This document shows positions 18,187 through 27,737 of a DNA stretch of 64,000 nt, one piece after another (the stretch's first letter is position 1; every line of letters begins with the position of its first letter). The position numbers and the translations under genes are program-made. This stretch comes from Janthinobacterium sp. ROICE36 (GTDB lineage: Bacteria > Pseudomonadota > Gammaproteobacteria > Burkholderiales > Burkholderiaceae_D), in NCBI RefSeq assembly GCF_002869965.1, contig NZ_PEBS01000024.1, positions 1-64,000 on the forward strand, written 5' to 3'. The notes beneath the pieces are model-generated. The model was given only the letters and a program-made list of their open reading frames with translations, made no database searches and was not told where the DNA came from.

Positions 18187-18591
18187 ATGTCCTACGTTTT
18201 TACCCACGCCGCCAATGCGCTGAGCATTGCCGAACAACAATACGCAACGGCCGGCACGGTGCGCTTTTCCGCATTCACCTCGTGCATCGGCTTGCTGGCC
18301 CGGAATGGCACGAACGTCACCGGCGTGCACCTGGTGATGTTTTCCAATACCGACTCCCCCTTTGACAACGCCGCCGCCGAGGCGGCGATCGCCCTGCTGG
18401 GCGCGTATCAGCAAGTGGTGGTGATCGGCCAGACGGGGATGTGGGACGATAATTTTCACGGACCGTACCAGCACCTGCTGGCCGGCCTGGCCCACCCCAT
18501 CGTCATCGACGTCAACGACGGCACCTATGGCGGCCGCGTGGCCAACAATGTCTTCCAGACCTACCAGAATGGCAACTATATCAATGTGTAG
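18187..18591 (+). CDS. Small hypothetical protein of 134 residues
   Basis: It starts at ATG 18187 after CCCAGGAGAACATC, a strong ribosome site. The sequence alternates helices and strands (GVHLVMFSNTDSP, AAIALLGAYQQVVVIGQTGMW, HPIVIDVNDG), suggesting a small alpha/beta fold. No Cys pair, signal peptide or known motif was found. Position inside the operon between two orphans suggests a subunit or accessory role. Function unknown. Confidence 0.7.
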   Translation: MSYVFTHAANALSIAEQQYATAGTVRFSAFTSCIGLLARNGTNVTGVHLVMFSNTDSPFDNAAAEAAIALLGAYQQVVVIGQTGMWDDNFHGPYQHLLAGLAHPIVIDVNDGTYGGRVANNVFQTYQNGNYINV

Positions 18592-18671
18592 GCTGTGCAT
18601 CGGGGCGGCTTGAACATTCGCAAACAACATACCGGCGGGCAGGCCCGTTCCGGGAATTGAAGGAAGACTCC

Positions 18672-19676
18672 ATGTCCACAAATCATAGTGGCAAGACGAA
18701 GCAGCTGGAAGTGTATCGGCAATCGCTGCGGCAGCCCAAGCTGAGGATGGCCAATGTGGCGAATATGGCCAGGGCGGCCGCGCAGGCGGACGGCGCCGCC
18801 GGCCAGGACGACGAGCCCATCGTCATCCCTGACGGCATCGTCAAATGGCTGGCGCAGCTGACCTTGCTGTACGGCGTGCCCTTCGAATACCTGGTGCCGG
18901 ACGCGGCGATGCTGCCGCCCGAGTCCATCCGGTTTTTCTATGTCGACCAGAACTGGACCAATCGCCTGGTCGACGGCGCGGTGAATATCGCCCTGGGGTC
19001 GACCCAGGATTATGTGCATATCCTGACCACCTTCGAGCAGACGGCGCAGGCGGCCGCCGTGGCGCAAGGCCTGGTGCGGGCGCAGTTGCGCGGCAAGCCG
19101 GCGCCCGCCACGCTGGCGGTGGGCGGCACGCTGACCGGCGTGCTGCTGCGCTCGGCGGTGGTGGCCGGCTGGCCGGGCATGGAGGTGAGTGCCTTCAGCG
19201 ACCAGGCCGGCACGCAAGCCTTGCCGCTGCTGCGGATGGACCGCCTGTCGGACAATGTGCTGCTGTGCATATTCAACGGCGTTCCCGAACTGGTGAATTT
19301 TTCCGAGCCGCCGGAAGGCTTGCATTTCGGCGTCATCGGCAATCCGGCGTGGTCGCCGCCGCCGCCCACCACGCAAGCGCAATACCAGGTCGCGCTGCGC
19401 GGCGTCGGCGGCAAGTTCCCCGCAGGCCAGCAAATCAATGATGCGCACGGCAATGCCTACACCTCGCCGATCACTTTCCGCGCCAGCGTGGCCGGCGTGC
19501 TGGATATCGCGCAAATCCAGGCCGACCTGACCGCCAATCTCAACGCGCAGGGCGCGCTCAACGGCAGCCCGCCGCTGTTCACCGCCTCGCAGTTCGCGGT
19601 GCAGATGATCAAGGGCGCGGGTTTGCAGCAGTTCGAGCCCGGCACGGGAAAAACTTGCAATGGGAATGTCATATGA
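18672..19676 (+). CDS. Hypothetical protein of 334 residues with FFYVDQNW motif
   Basis: ATG 18672 follows GAAGGAAG; the TTG at 18657 overlaps that site and is unlikely. Residues 55-100 read IVKWLAQLTLLYGVPFEYLV then PPESIRFFYVDQNWTNRLVD. This looks like a conserved core that I associate with uncharacterised proteins of large structural loci, without a named family. The rest is Ala-rich with amphipathic helices. The stop overlaps the next start as ATGA (19673-19676), so it is translationally coupled to the 1267-residue protein and the two are probably made in equal amounts. Confidence 0.7.
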   Translation: MSTNHSGKTKQLEVYRQSLRQPKLRMANVANMARAAAQADGAAGQDDEPIVIPDGIVKWLAQLTLLYGVPFEYLVPDAAMLPPESIRFFYVDQNWTNRLVDGAVNIALGSTQDYVHILTTFEQTAQAAAVAQGLVRAQLRGKPAPATLAVGGTLTGVLLRSAVVAGWPGMEVSAFSDQAGTQALPLLRMDRLSDNVLLCIFNGVPELVNFSEPPEGLHFGVIGNPAWSPPPPTTQAQYQVALRGVGGKFPAGQQINDAHGNAYTSPITFRASVAGVLDIAQIQADLTANLNAQGALNGSPPLFTASQFAVQMIKGAGLQQFEPGTGKTCNGNVI

Positions 19677-22600
19677 GCACGCCTATCAATAATCCGATCT
19701 GGGCCGGCCCCTGCCTGTTCACGCCGCTGTACCTGGAAGCGCTGATGACGGGGCAAAAGAACCAGACCGGCGACTGGGCCGCCGTCGCCGTCCAGTACGA
19801 CCAGTTGGGGCTGCGCGGCGGGCAGGTCCAGCCGTCGGCCTTCCAGGTCGGCACGCCGCCGGCCACGGGCATCCAGCTGATCTGGACGCCGCCCAGCGCC
19901 TTGCGCCATGGACAAACCGACGAGCTGGGCGGGGTCAGCTATCCCTGGCTGCCCAACCGCTGGCTGGTGACGCGCAGCTTTATCGCCGAGCCCGGCGATG
20001 TGCCGGCCATCACCGCATGGGTGCTGGAATCCGATTACCTGGGGCCGCAGGGCGCGCGCAGCTTCCCCGATCCCAGCGGCGGCACGACCGCCTACCTGAT
20101 CGGCCGGCGCTTCGATATCGGCGCCTGGGCCGGCACGACGTCGACCTACGACCAGCCCTTCCTGCAAGCGATGGGGCCGGGCGATCCCAGCTACGTGGCG
20201 ATCTACGACAATATGAGTAATGTGCTGGCCTTCCACGACGACATGCAGGGCGCCGCGAACGGCTTGTACAGCTACAGCGTCTGCGGCTGGTTCGCCACGC
20301 CCTCGTGCGACCTGCTGTATGGAAAAACGCCCGCCACGCCGGACGGCTTTACCAGCGAAGCGCAGTGGCAAGACATCATGGCGCGCATGCGCTGGACGGT
20401 CGGCAACGATGCCGACCTGGCGGACGCCGAACAGAATTGGCAAGCCTGGCTGCTTGAGCATCCGGTCACGGGCGGCCCGGCGCTGACGCCGGCGCAGCAA
20501 GCCTGGCCGGCGCAAAACCTTTGCCACGGCATGGTGTACAACCTGCAGTGGCACGGCCCCGCCGCGTTTTATCCCATCAATCCGATTTTGCAGGGCACCA
20601 CGCCGCCCACCGTCGCCGTGGGCGCGAATTCGGCCGAGTCCCTGTCGGCCTGGCTGGCCAGCGCCATCGGCAGCGCCGACGCCGAGGATTTGCTGCTGGC
20701 CTTCCAGCAAGACATGATTTTCGACTATGTGCGCAATCCCAGCGCCTTCTATATGCAGGCGCAGGCGGCGCGCTTCGCCTCCAGCGATGGCGGCCGGCAG
20801 TGGATCGCCTACCAGTCCGGGCAAACCTCGTCGTCGGGGACCATCCCCTCGGGCAGCTATTCGGTGCCGCTGGATGCGTCCGCCACCGATGCGCTGACCG
20901 CCCTGAACAGCCAGCAAGCCGCGCTGGACAGCAATACCGACCTGCTGGCCGCGCTGCAGTGGCAGTTGTACGCGGCCTACTGGAAAAAGGAAAACTGCCC
21001 GCGCGCCGACCCCGACTACCAGACCATCATGCAGCTGGTGCAGCAGCAGATCGCCAGCCTGACGCCGCAAATCGATGCGCTGTCCAGCCAGATCGCCGGC
21101 CAGGCCGCGCAGCTCGAACAAAGCAAGGCGCAGCTGCTGGCGCGGATCGCGCCGCTGCAACTGGCGCTCGATACCGTCAATCAGGCGCGCTTCGACTATC
21201 GCCAGGATCCGGTGATCTTGCTGGCCGGCGCCAACCAGGACACCAAGTTCGCGCCACCCGGCATCTATGACGACGACTCGGCATTGTTCACGCGCTTCAC
21301 CGGGCAGACGATACGCGCGATCCATGTGGTCTACAGCAGCGACGCGGTGAATGTGAATGTAACGCTGAACACGGCCGACTTTGCCGACATCGCCTGGCCG
21401 ACCGGCGTGCTGATTCCCAAGGAAATGGGCGACTACTGGTTCGAGACCTTTTTGCTCGACACCAATAGCGCGCGCCTGATCGCCCAGCGCGCGTTCGCCA
21501 AGGCCGGCGTGACGCCGACGCCCGCGCAATTGGCCGCGTTGACGCAGCAAATCCAGGCGCAGCAAACGCTGCTGTGGAACCCGACGCAATATGTCGATGC
21601 GCGCACGCTGGCCGAGACGGCCGGCATGCTGGGCGTGCCGCCGATGAAATCGTCGGTGGCGCTGTGGACGCCGCCATGGTCGCCGATCTTCCTGGACTGG
21701 GAAATCGAGTGGCACCCCAGCGCGCTGACGCCGCAGCACATGCTGGACGACTGGGTGCTGGGCGAAATCGATTTTGAATGGCTGGGCACGCAAGTGGCGG
21801 CGATGGCGGGGCTGTATTCGGGGCGCAGCCTGGTCAACGGCGAGGGCGCGCAGGGCTTGAAGGACAAGCTGAACGATTTCCTGGACAGCGACCCCAACGC
21901 TGCGTCGCTGCCGCAGTACCAGCTCGACCAGCTGCGCCAGATGGCCGCCACCATCGGCCGCTTCGATGTGCTCACGCAATCGATGTCGGGCGTCGTCCAG
22001 CAGCTGATCATGCAGCAGCTGAAGATGAGCAAGCTGAACGCGATCCAGCAAGCGGCGGTGGCGAAATACCTCTTGAGCGCCGCCAGCTATCTGCCGGCCA
22101 CCGCCGGCCCGTTCTTCCCCATCCACGCCGGCCACTTCCGCTTCACCCGGCTGCAAGTGGTCGACGCCTACGGGCAGATCCTGCGCGGCTCGCAACTGTC
22201 CGACAACCTGGTGCCGATACGCAGCAAGAGCCTGACGACGCCCGGCGCCGGCACCAGCAATCAACAATATATGCAGCTGGCGCCGCGCGTCACGCAAGGC
22301 CAGCGGCTGGACTTCCGCATGGTACAGTTCGACAACGACGCAGTGCGCAGCAACAGTTCCGACCAGACCAGCCCCATCTGCGGCTGGGTCATCCCCAACC
22401 ATATCGACCACAGCATGGTGGTGTTCGACGCGGAGGGCAACAACCTGGGCGAGGTGCTGATGATCGACAACAGCGACGACGGCGCCTCGGATGGCACGGG
22501 CTTGCGCTGGGATGCCGTGCCGGGTAGTAATTCCGTGCTGGGCGGCGCGCCCGAGTTCGGCACGTCGCTGCGGCACCTGAACGGTTTCGTCAACGGCTTG

Positions 22601-23476
22601 CTGCTGTCGGCCGCGCAGGGCAGTTCGGCGATGCAGAGCCTGCTCGACGTGATCGATGCCAGCTTGTGGAAGGTCGATCCGCTCGGCCAGCCCATGCAGG
22701 GCAACCTGGCGATCCTGCTGGGGCGGCCGCTGGCGATGGTGCGCGCGCTGGTCACGCTGGGCGTCGACGGCACGCCGGCCTGCGACCAGTCCTATCTGAA
22801 CACGGGGAAAAATGTCACGAATGGTTTCACCAGCGTGCCATTGCCGCTGCGGATAGGCGATATCGGCCTGTCCAACAACGGCGTGATGGGCTATTTCCTG
22901 GACGACGACTTCAGCCATTTCTATCCCTACCACGGCTACGATCCGACGCTGGCCGTGCCGCGCCGCGTGATCGCCAGCGGCATCGCGCCGGCGCAGATGC
23001 TGGACCAGATCGACGGCCTGCTGGCGGCGCCGGCCGCGGCGGCATATGCCGACGCCGGCGCCAACCCCTATGTGGTCGCCAATCCCGGCTTCAGCCTGCC
23101 GCCCGACTGCAGCACCACCCATACGCTGACCATCCTGGTCGACCCGCGCGGCTGGATACCGGCAATCAGCGGCTATCTGCCCGTGCAATGGCTGTCGCTG
23201 CCGGCCGGGCCCGTCAACAAGGCGCTGTCGACTATGTTCGTGACCTTCCGCACCGGTCCGGTGCTGCTGGAAACGGCGCAGCAATCCGCGCAGATTGCGT
23301 TGCCGCTGCCGGCCGCCATCAACGGCAAATGGACGTGGGTGGAGCGTTCCGGCGTGACCACATGGAGCGAAAGCGCGCCGCTGGCCAGCAGCGATTCGGT
23401 GGCCGGCCTGCCGGCATCGCGGCCGGTGCTGAGCGAAGGCTGGCTGAAACTGAGCGGCGCGGAGGGCAGTCCCTAG
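19673..23476 (+). CDS. Large hypothetical protein of 1267 residues with central coiled coil
   Basis: The start is ATG 19673, overlapping the previous stop, with GGGA at 19661-19664. No signal peptide. Around residues 400-510 there is a long heptad-like helical stretch (LNSQQAALDSNTDLLAALQW, then IASLTPQIDALSSQIAGQAA) typical of a coiled coil. The flanks look globular and rich in aromatic and Asp/Gly turns. No enzyme motif was recognised. Size, coupling and position suggest a second scaffold component beside the 3171-residue protein. Confidence 0.75.
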   Translation: MSTPINNPIWAGPCLFTPLYLEALMTGQKNQTGDWAAVAVQYDQLGLRGGQVQPSAFQVGTPPATGIQLIWTPPSALRHGQTDELGGVSYPWLPNRWLVTRSFIAEPGDVPAITAWVLESDYLGPQGARSFPDPSGGTTAYLIGRRFDIGAWAGTTSTYDQPFLQAMGPGDPSYVAIYDNMSNVLAFHDDMQGAANGLYSYSVCGWFATPSCDLLYGKTPATPDGFTSEAQWQDIMARMRWTVGNDADLADAEQNWQAWLLEHPVTGGPALTPAQQAWPAQNLCHGMVYNLQWHGPAAFYPINPILQGTTPPTVAVGANSAESLSAWLASAIGSADAEDLLLAFQQDMIFDYVRNPSAFYMQAQAARFASSDGGRQWIAYQSGQTSSSGTIPSGSYSVPLDASATDALTALNSQQAALDSNTDLLAALQWQLYAAYWKKENCPRADPDYQTIMQLVQQQIASLTPQIDALSSQIAGQAAQLEQSKAQLLARIAPLQLALDTVNQARFDYRQDPVILLAGANQDTKFAPPGIYDDDSALFTRFTGQTIRAIHVVYSSDAVNVNVTLNTADFADIAWPTGVLIPKEMGDYWFETFLLDTNSARLIAQRAFAKAGVTPTPAQLAALTQQIQAQQTLLWNPTQYVDARTLAETAGMLGVPPMKSSVALWTPPWSPIFLDWEIEWHPSALTPQHMLDDWVLGEIDFEWLGTQVAAMAGLYSGRSLVNGEGAQGLKDKLNDFLDSDPNAASLPQYQLDQLRQMAATIGRFDVLTQSMSGVVQQLIMQQLKMSKLNAIQQAAVAKYLLSAASYLPATAGPFFPIHAGHFRFTRLQVVDAYGQILRGSQLSDNLVPIRSKSLTTPGAGTSNQQYMQLAPRVTQGQRLDFRMVQFDNDAVRSNSSDQTSPICGWVIPNHIDHSMVVFDAEGNNLGEVLMIDNSDDGASDGTGLRWDAVPGSNSVLGGAPEFGTSLRHLNGFVNGLLLSAAQGSSAMQSLLDVIDASLWKVDPLGQPMQGNLAILLGRPLAMVRALVTLGVDGTPACDQSYLNTGKNVTNGFTSVPLPLRIGDIGLSNNGVMGYFLDDDFSHFYPYHGYDPTLAVPRRVIASGIAPAQMLDQIDGLLAAPAAAAYADAGANPYVVANPGFSLPPDCSTTHTLTILVDPRGWIPAISGYLPVQWLSLPAGPVNKALSTMFVTFRTGPVLLETAQQSAQIALPLPAAINGKWTWVERSGVTTWSESAPLASSDSVAGLPASRPVLSEGWLKLSGAEGSP

Positions 23477-23532
23477 CGCCGGCCCGGCCTGGTTGAAACA
23501 CACGCCATCCGTCCATTATTGAAGGAACCAAC

Positions 23533-24879
23533 ATGACCTCCTGCGTCTTTGCCTATGTGCTCAACCCCGGCAGCGTGCAAGCCAATACCCGCGCCAATTT
23601 CACGCTGGTGGCCAGCAATGGCGCCAGCGCGCTGAACCTGACGACCGACGATGAAATCTATCTGGGACTGCCGGTCGGCACCGGCGCGACCGACCTGACG
23701 CCGGACCTGAACGACATCAATACCCAGGCGCCGCCGGGCTGGCGCTTCAGCAAATATGCCTCGCCCGGACCATATAATTTCGTGATATCGCCGACGCGAA
23801 ACCTCACCGTGGCCGCGAACGCCGCGCTGGTGTTCCAGTTGAATAATGTGATCATCAACGCCACCCAGGGCAGCAGCCAAGTGGCGCTGCAGGAGTATAT
23901 CGGCAGCGGCGACGCCGGCACGGCATTCCCCGTGCTCAAGAGCGAGGCCGTGCTGAGCATCATTGCGCAGGCTATCCCCACGACCGTGGGAAGGAAGCAG
24001 ACCACCACGCTCAAATGGACGGCCGCCAAAGCCGCCTACGTGACGATTTCGCCGCTGAACGTGCAGGTCGACACGGTGGGCCAGCTGGTCACCACGCCGT
24101 CGTCCGACATCAGTCCCGAGGCGCCGCAAGTGACGTATTCGCTGACCGCGTGGACACCGGACCAGCAGTTCGCCCGCGACAGCGTCACCGTCACGATCAG
24201 CCAGCCGGTGATCAATCGCTTCGATCCGCAAAACAGCCCGCCCATCAACTACAACGATTCCGTGACCTTGCAGTGGGACGTCGCGTATGCGGAAAAGACC
24301 ACCTTGAGCCTGCCGCAGGGCCAGGTGCAAAAGCCCGCAACCGGCACGCAGACGGTGCAGCCGAAGACCATGTTGCAAGGCAATAGCAATATCGCCACCT
24401 ATACCTTGTGGGCCAGCGGCGCCGGCAATCCGGCCACGAAGACCGTGCAAATTCCCTTCAATCCGGTGGCCATCGATTATTTCCGCTATCCGGCGGTGGG
24501 CGTCACCAACAGCTACGAATTCTACGTGACCAATGGCGTGGGACGGGTCGACCAATTCGCCGGGTATTTCCAATTGACGGCCACCGGTCCCAACGGCCCG
24601 CTGGTGCAATACCTGGGCAATTATCCGGCGCTGCAGATCCAGGTGTTTGTCGCCAGCGCTTCCCCGGTCAGCGCCGGTACGCCGGTCACGCTGACGTGGC
24701 AGACCGTGCACGCGCAGGCGTGGACGCTGACGGCGAACGGCCAGGGCGTGCCCATCGACGCGGTGGCCAGCGGCACGGTGGTGGTGACGCCGGCGGTGAC
24801 CACCACCTACATCCTGAGCGCGGGCGAGGGCGCGGGCAATACCCTGACGAGTTCGCTGCAGGTGGCGATCTCCGCCTGA
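23533..24879 (+). CDS. Hypothetical protein of 448 residues, Ig-like strand-rich
   Basis: It starts at ATG 23533 after TTGAAGGAACCAAC. The sequence is a chain of beta-rich segments separated by Pro/Gly turns: VGRKQTTTLKWTAAKAAYVT, YNDSVTLQWDVAYAEKTTL and GTPVTLTWQTVHAQAWTL. Each resembles the repeated start of an immunoglobulin-like domain (TLxW...A...L). Three such domains can be traced in the C-terminal two thirds. No signal peptide. Such repeats usually serve binding or spacing. It may be a surface or decoration component of the assembly (inference). Confidence 0.7.
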   Translation: MTSCVFAYVLNPGSVQANTRANFTLVASNGASALNLTTDDEIYLGLPVGTGATDLTPDLNDINTQAPPGWRFSKYASPGPYNFVISPTRNLTVAANAALVFQLNNVIINATQGSSQVALQEYIGSGDAGTAFPVLKSEAVLSIIAQAIPTTVGRKQTTTLKWTAAKAAYVTISPLNVQVDTVGQLVTTPSSDISPEAPQVTYSLTAWTPDQQFARDSVTVTISQPVINRFDPQNSPPINYNDSVTLQWDVAYAEKTTLSLPQGQVQKPATGTQTVQPKTMLQGNSNIATYTLWASGAGNPATKTVQIPFNPVAIDYFRYPAVGVTNSYEFYVTNGVGRVDQFAGYFQLTATGPNGPLVQYLGNYPALQIQVFVASASPVSAGTPVTLTWQTVHAQAWTLTANGQGVPIDAVASGTVVVTPAVTTTYILSAGEGAGNTLTSSLQVAISA

Positions 24880-24921
24880 CGGGCGGCGACTACATTCATT
24901 CAACATTCAAGGAGCGATTCC

Positions 24922-25188
24922 ATGCCCAGCATCGAAGACGTCATTTATGTCGCAGTCCGCAAAGTCAAACCGTCGTTGACGGAAACCGAACTCACGCCGG
25001 CCACCCGCTTTGACCAATACAATATTTCGTCACTGGAAATGGCGATGATCGTCTTCGAGATCAACGACTATTTCGACATTGAAATCGAGCCCTACACCTT
25101 GATGACGCTGGCGTGCATAGACGACGCCGTCCAGCTGATCGAAGGCTTGCTGACGCCCCGCGTCCAGGTGCAGGGCAGCCATGGTTGA
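24922..25188 (+). CDS. Acyl carrier protein with atypical carrier motif
   Basis: This 88-residue acidic protein starts at ATG 24922 after CAAGGAGCGATTCC. The helix pattern and FDQYNISSLEMAMIVFEIND match acyl carrier proteins. The phosphopantetheine Ser is expected at Ser37 within S-S-L; the usual preceding Asp of D-S-L is Ser36 here. It overlaps the next ketosynthase gene by 8 bp, which fits a dedicated carrier for the two ketosynthases. It would tether growing acyl chains in the cytoplasm. Whether it is pantetheinylated is not shown by the sequence. Confidence 0.8.
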   Translation: MPSIEDVIYVAVRKVKPSLTETELTPATRFDQYNISSLEMAMIVFEINDYFDIEIEPYTLMTLACIDDAVQLIEGLLTPRVQVQGSHG

Positions 25189-26446
25189 CGCCAAGCTTAG
25201 CAGCGCGCGGCTCGGCACGTTGGCCGGTGCGCCGCCCGACGACGAGCGCGTCGTGATTACCGGCCTGGGCTGTGTCTCCGCGCTTGGCGTTGGCGTGGCG
25301 CCGTTCTGGCACGCGGTGTCGCGCGGCGAATCGGCGCTGCGCATGGTCAAGCGAGCGCAGGCGAATCACGAAGTCAGCGCGATGGCGGCGCCCGTCGACG
25401 ATTTCCAGTTGCACCAGTATATCGTCACGGCACAACAGCCGCTGCTCGATCCCTTCGCACAATATGCCCTGGTTGCCGCGCAAGAAGCGCTGCGCGACGC
25501 CAGTTGGCATCCGCAGGCGCTCGATCCCCGGCAGGTGGCGGTGATCCTGGGCACGACCAGCGGCGGCGAAGCCAGCCGTGAGCAGGAGGCGGTGCGGTTC
25601 TTTCATTTGGGAAAACGGCGCTGTAATCCTGCGTTGGTGCCGCGCACCAACCACCAGGCTTCGGTGGCTGCCATCTCGATGGAGTTCGGCTTCACCGGAC
25701 CAGCCTTCGTGGTGCACAGCGGCTGCGCGTCGGCGACGCACGCGATCGCCCAGGCCTACCTGATGCTCAGGCACGGCCAGGCCGCTTTCGCGCTGACGGG
25801 CGGCAGCGAAGCCAATGTGATCTTTTCCACACTAGTGGCGTTTGAAGCTATGGGCGTGATGGCAACGGATACCTGTCGGCCGTTTTCGCTGCACCGTAGC
25901 GGCATGGCGCTGGGCGAGGGCGCCGGCGTTCTGGCGCTGGAAACGCTGGCTTCGGCTAGGCGGCGCGGCGTGCGCATCTATGCCGAACTGGCCGGCGTGG
26001 GTATGAGCTCGGATGCGCGGGATGCCGTCAATCCCAGCGCCAGCGGCTCGGCGGACGCCATGCGTAAAGCCTTGCGCATGGCCGACTTGGACGCCGGACA
26101 GGTCAGCTACATCAATGCCCACGGCACCGGTACGCAAGCCAACGACCAGGTGGAAAGCGCGGCGATCCGCGACGTGTTTGGCGCGAGGCCGCCGTGCGTA
26201 TCATCCACCAAGGCGGTGCACGGCCACGCGCTGGGCGCGTCGGGCGGCTTCGAGCTGATCGCGACCACGCTGGCCATGCACCATGGCTTTATCCCGCCGA
26301 CGGCGAATTTCCTAGAGGTGGACCCATTGTGCGGACTGGACGTGGTGCCCAACCGGGGCCGCGAGCAACGGATACAGGCTGCCCTGTCGAATTCCTTCGC
26401 GCTGGGTGGCTTGAACGCGGTGGTGGCGGTCACACGATATGACTGA
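25181..26446 (+). CDS. Beta-ketoacyl-ACP synthase, FabF (KASII)-like, 1
   Basis: The 421-residue thiolase-fold enzyme catalyses decarboxylative condensation of malonyl-ACP with an acyl chain. The full Cys-His-His triad is visible: Cys182 in SGCASATHAI, His314 in NAHGTGTQAN and His349 in HGHALGASG. Length and order fit FabF and type II PKS/aryl-polyene ketosynthases. It starts at ATG 25181 inside the carrier gene and overlaps the second ketosynthase by 8 bp, so the three are coupled. Because both synthases keep the active Cys, this is not a normal KS/chain-length-factor pair. Confidence 0.9.
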   Translation: MVDAKLSSARLGTLAGAPPDDERVVITGLGCVSALGVGVAPFWHAVSRGESALRMVKRAQANHEVSAMAAPVDDFQLHQYIVTAQQPLLDPFAQYALVAAQEALRDASWHPQALDPRQVAVILGTTSGGEASREQEAVRFFHLGKRRCNPALVPRTNHQASVAAISMEFGFTGPAFVVHSGCASATHAIAQAYLMLRHGQAAFALTGGSEANVIFSTLVAFEAMGVMATDTCRPFSLHRSGMALGEGAGVLALETLASARRRGVRIYAELAGVGMSSDARDAVNPSASGSADAMRKALRMADLDAGQVSYINAHGTGTQANDQVESAAIRDVFGARPPCVSSTKAVHGHALGASGGFELIATTLAMHHGFIPPTANFLEVDPLCGLDVVPNRGREQRIQAALSNSFALGGLNAVVAVTRYD

Positions 26447-27737
26447 CGCCATGACGGACAGCCTGACCGGCCGGCGCCGCGTAGTCGTCACCGGCATGGG
26501 CGTGATCTCGGCCGCCGGAAATACCCTGGCGGATTTTTGGGACCATCTGTGCGCCGGGCGTAGCGGCATCGCCGAGGTCCAGCGCGGCGGAGAGCAATGG
26601 GGGGGCGGCGAAGCCGTTGCACACCTTGCGGCCCAAGTACGGCTACCCGGCCACTACCGGCTGCCGCCGCATATATCGCCGGAATCGCTGGACGATTTTT
26701 CCGTGTTCGCGCTGCACGCCGCCGAACAGGCGCTGCAACAGGCCGGCATGGCGCAATTGCTTGCGCGGCGGCAATCCATCGGCGTGGTGCTGGGCAGCGC
26801 CGTCGGCGGCGACGAGGCGCGCAACCTGGCCACTTATAGGGTGTATATCAAGCAGCGTCCGCCGGCGCCACAAACTATCATCCGCGCCATGGCGAATTCC
26901 GCCGTGGGCGCGGTGTCGCTGGCGTATGGTTTGCAGGGGCCGTCGCATGCGGTGTCGTCCGCCTGCGCCTCGGGTACGCATGCGATCGGCCAGGCCTATC
27001 ATTTGATTGCCAGCGGCCTTGCCGATGTCATGCTGGCCGGCGGCAGCGAACAACTGCCTTCGTACAGCCTATACCGCTCGTGGCGCCAGATGCGCGTGCT
27101 GTCGCCGGACGGCTGCCGGCCGTTTTGCGCCGATCGCAACGGCATGGTGCTGGGCGAGGGCGCCGCTGTGCTGGTGCTGGAATCACTGGCTTCCGCGCAG
27201 GCGCGCGGTGCGCCGATTTTGGGCGAGATATGCGGTTTCGCGATGAATGCGTCGGCCACGGACTGGACGATCCCGGATAGTCAGACTATGGCGCGCTGCA
27301 TGACGCAAGCGCTGGGGTCGGCCGGCTGGGACGCGGCACAAGTGGGCTTCATCAACGCCCACGGCACCGGCACGCTATTGAACGATGCCGCCGAGGCGCA
27401 GGCCATCCATAGCGTCTTCGGCGCGCATGCGCGAGATTTGCCGGTGTCCTCGTCCAAGGCGATGCACGGTCACGCGCTGGGCGCCAGCGGCGCGCTGGAA
27501 TGCGTGGCTGCCTTACTGGCGCTGCGCGAAGGAAAAATTCCACCGAACGGCGACAGCCATCAAGCCGATCCCGGCTGCCCGTTGAACATCATCCACGGCG
27601 CCCCCCGCGCCCATGGCGGCGCGTATGCCTTGAGCAATTCATTCGCCTTTGGCGGCTTGAACGGGGTGCTGGCGCTAGGGCGCCAAGACTGCCATGACCA
27701 CCCTCATGACTTACACGGAAGCCATCATGAACTTTAA
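26439..27737 (+). CDS. Beta-ketoacyl-ACP synthase, FabF (KASII)-like, 2
   Basis: The 432-residue second synthase has Cys176 in SSACASGTHAI, His308 in NAHGTGTLLN and His345 in HGHALGASG, so it should also be a working condensing enzyme. It shares the DRNGMVLGEGAAVLVLE stretch of the family. The end overlaps the frame of the following hydroxylase. Two complete synthases with one carrier and one reductase but no visible dehydratase suggest a short beta-hydroxy- or keto-acyl product, or reliance on primary fatty-acid enzymes for other steps (inference). Confidence 0.9.
   Translation: MTDAMTDSLTGRRRVVVTGMGVISAAGNTLADFWDHLCAGRSGIAEVQRGGEQWGGGEAVAHLAAQVRLPGHYRLPPHISPESLDDFSVFALHAAEQALQQAGMAQLLARRQSIGVVLGSAVGGDEARNLATYRVYIKQRPPAPQTIIRAMANSAVGAVSLAYGLQGPSHAVSSACASGTHAIGQAYHLIASGLADVMLAGGSEQLPSYSLYRSWRQMRVLSPDGCRPFCADRNGMVLGEGAAVLVLESLASAQARGAPILGEICGFAMNASATDWTIPDSQTMARCMTQALGSAGWDAAQVGFINAHGTGTLLNDAAEAQAIHSVFGAHARDLPVSSSKAMHGHALGASGALECVAALLALREGKIPPNGDSHQADPGCPLNIIHGAPRAHGGAYALSNSFAFGGLNGVLALGRQDCHDHPHDLHGSHHEL

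Noticed and set aside
19457..23503. A minus-strand open frame of 1348 codons opposite the 1267-residue gene, and similar long frames opposite the giant gene (for example 7124-8656 and 12470-13696)
   Set aside because: They are shadows of GC-rich coding. Composition is Arg/Gln/His/Ala-rich without motifs, there are no ribosome sites, and the plus-strand genes have good starts and spacing.
26439..27737. Second ketosynthase as a chain-length factor
   Set aside because: Chain-length factors lack the active Cys, but Cys176 and both His residues are present.
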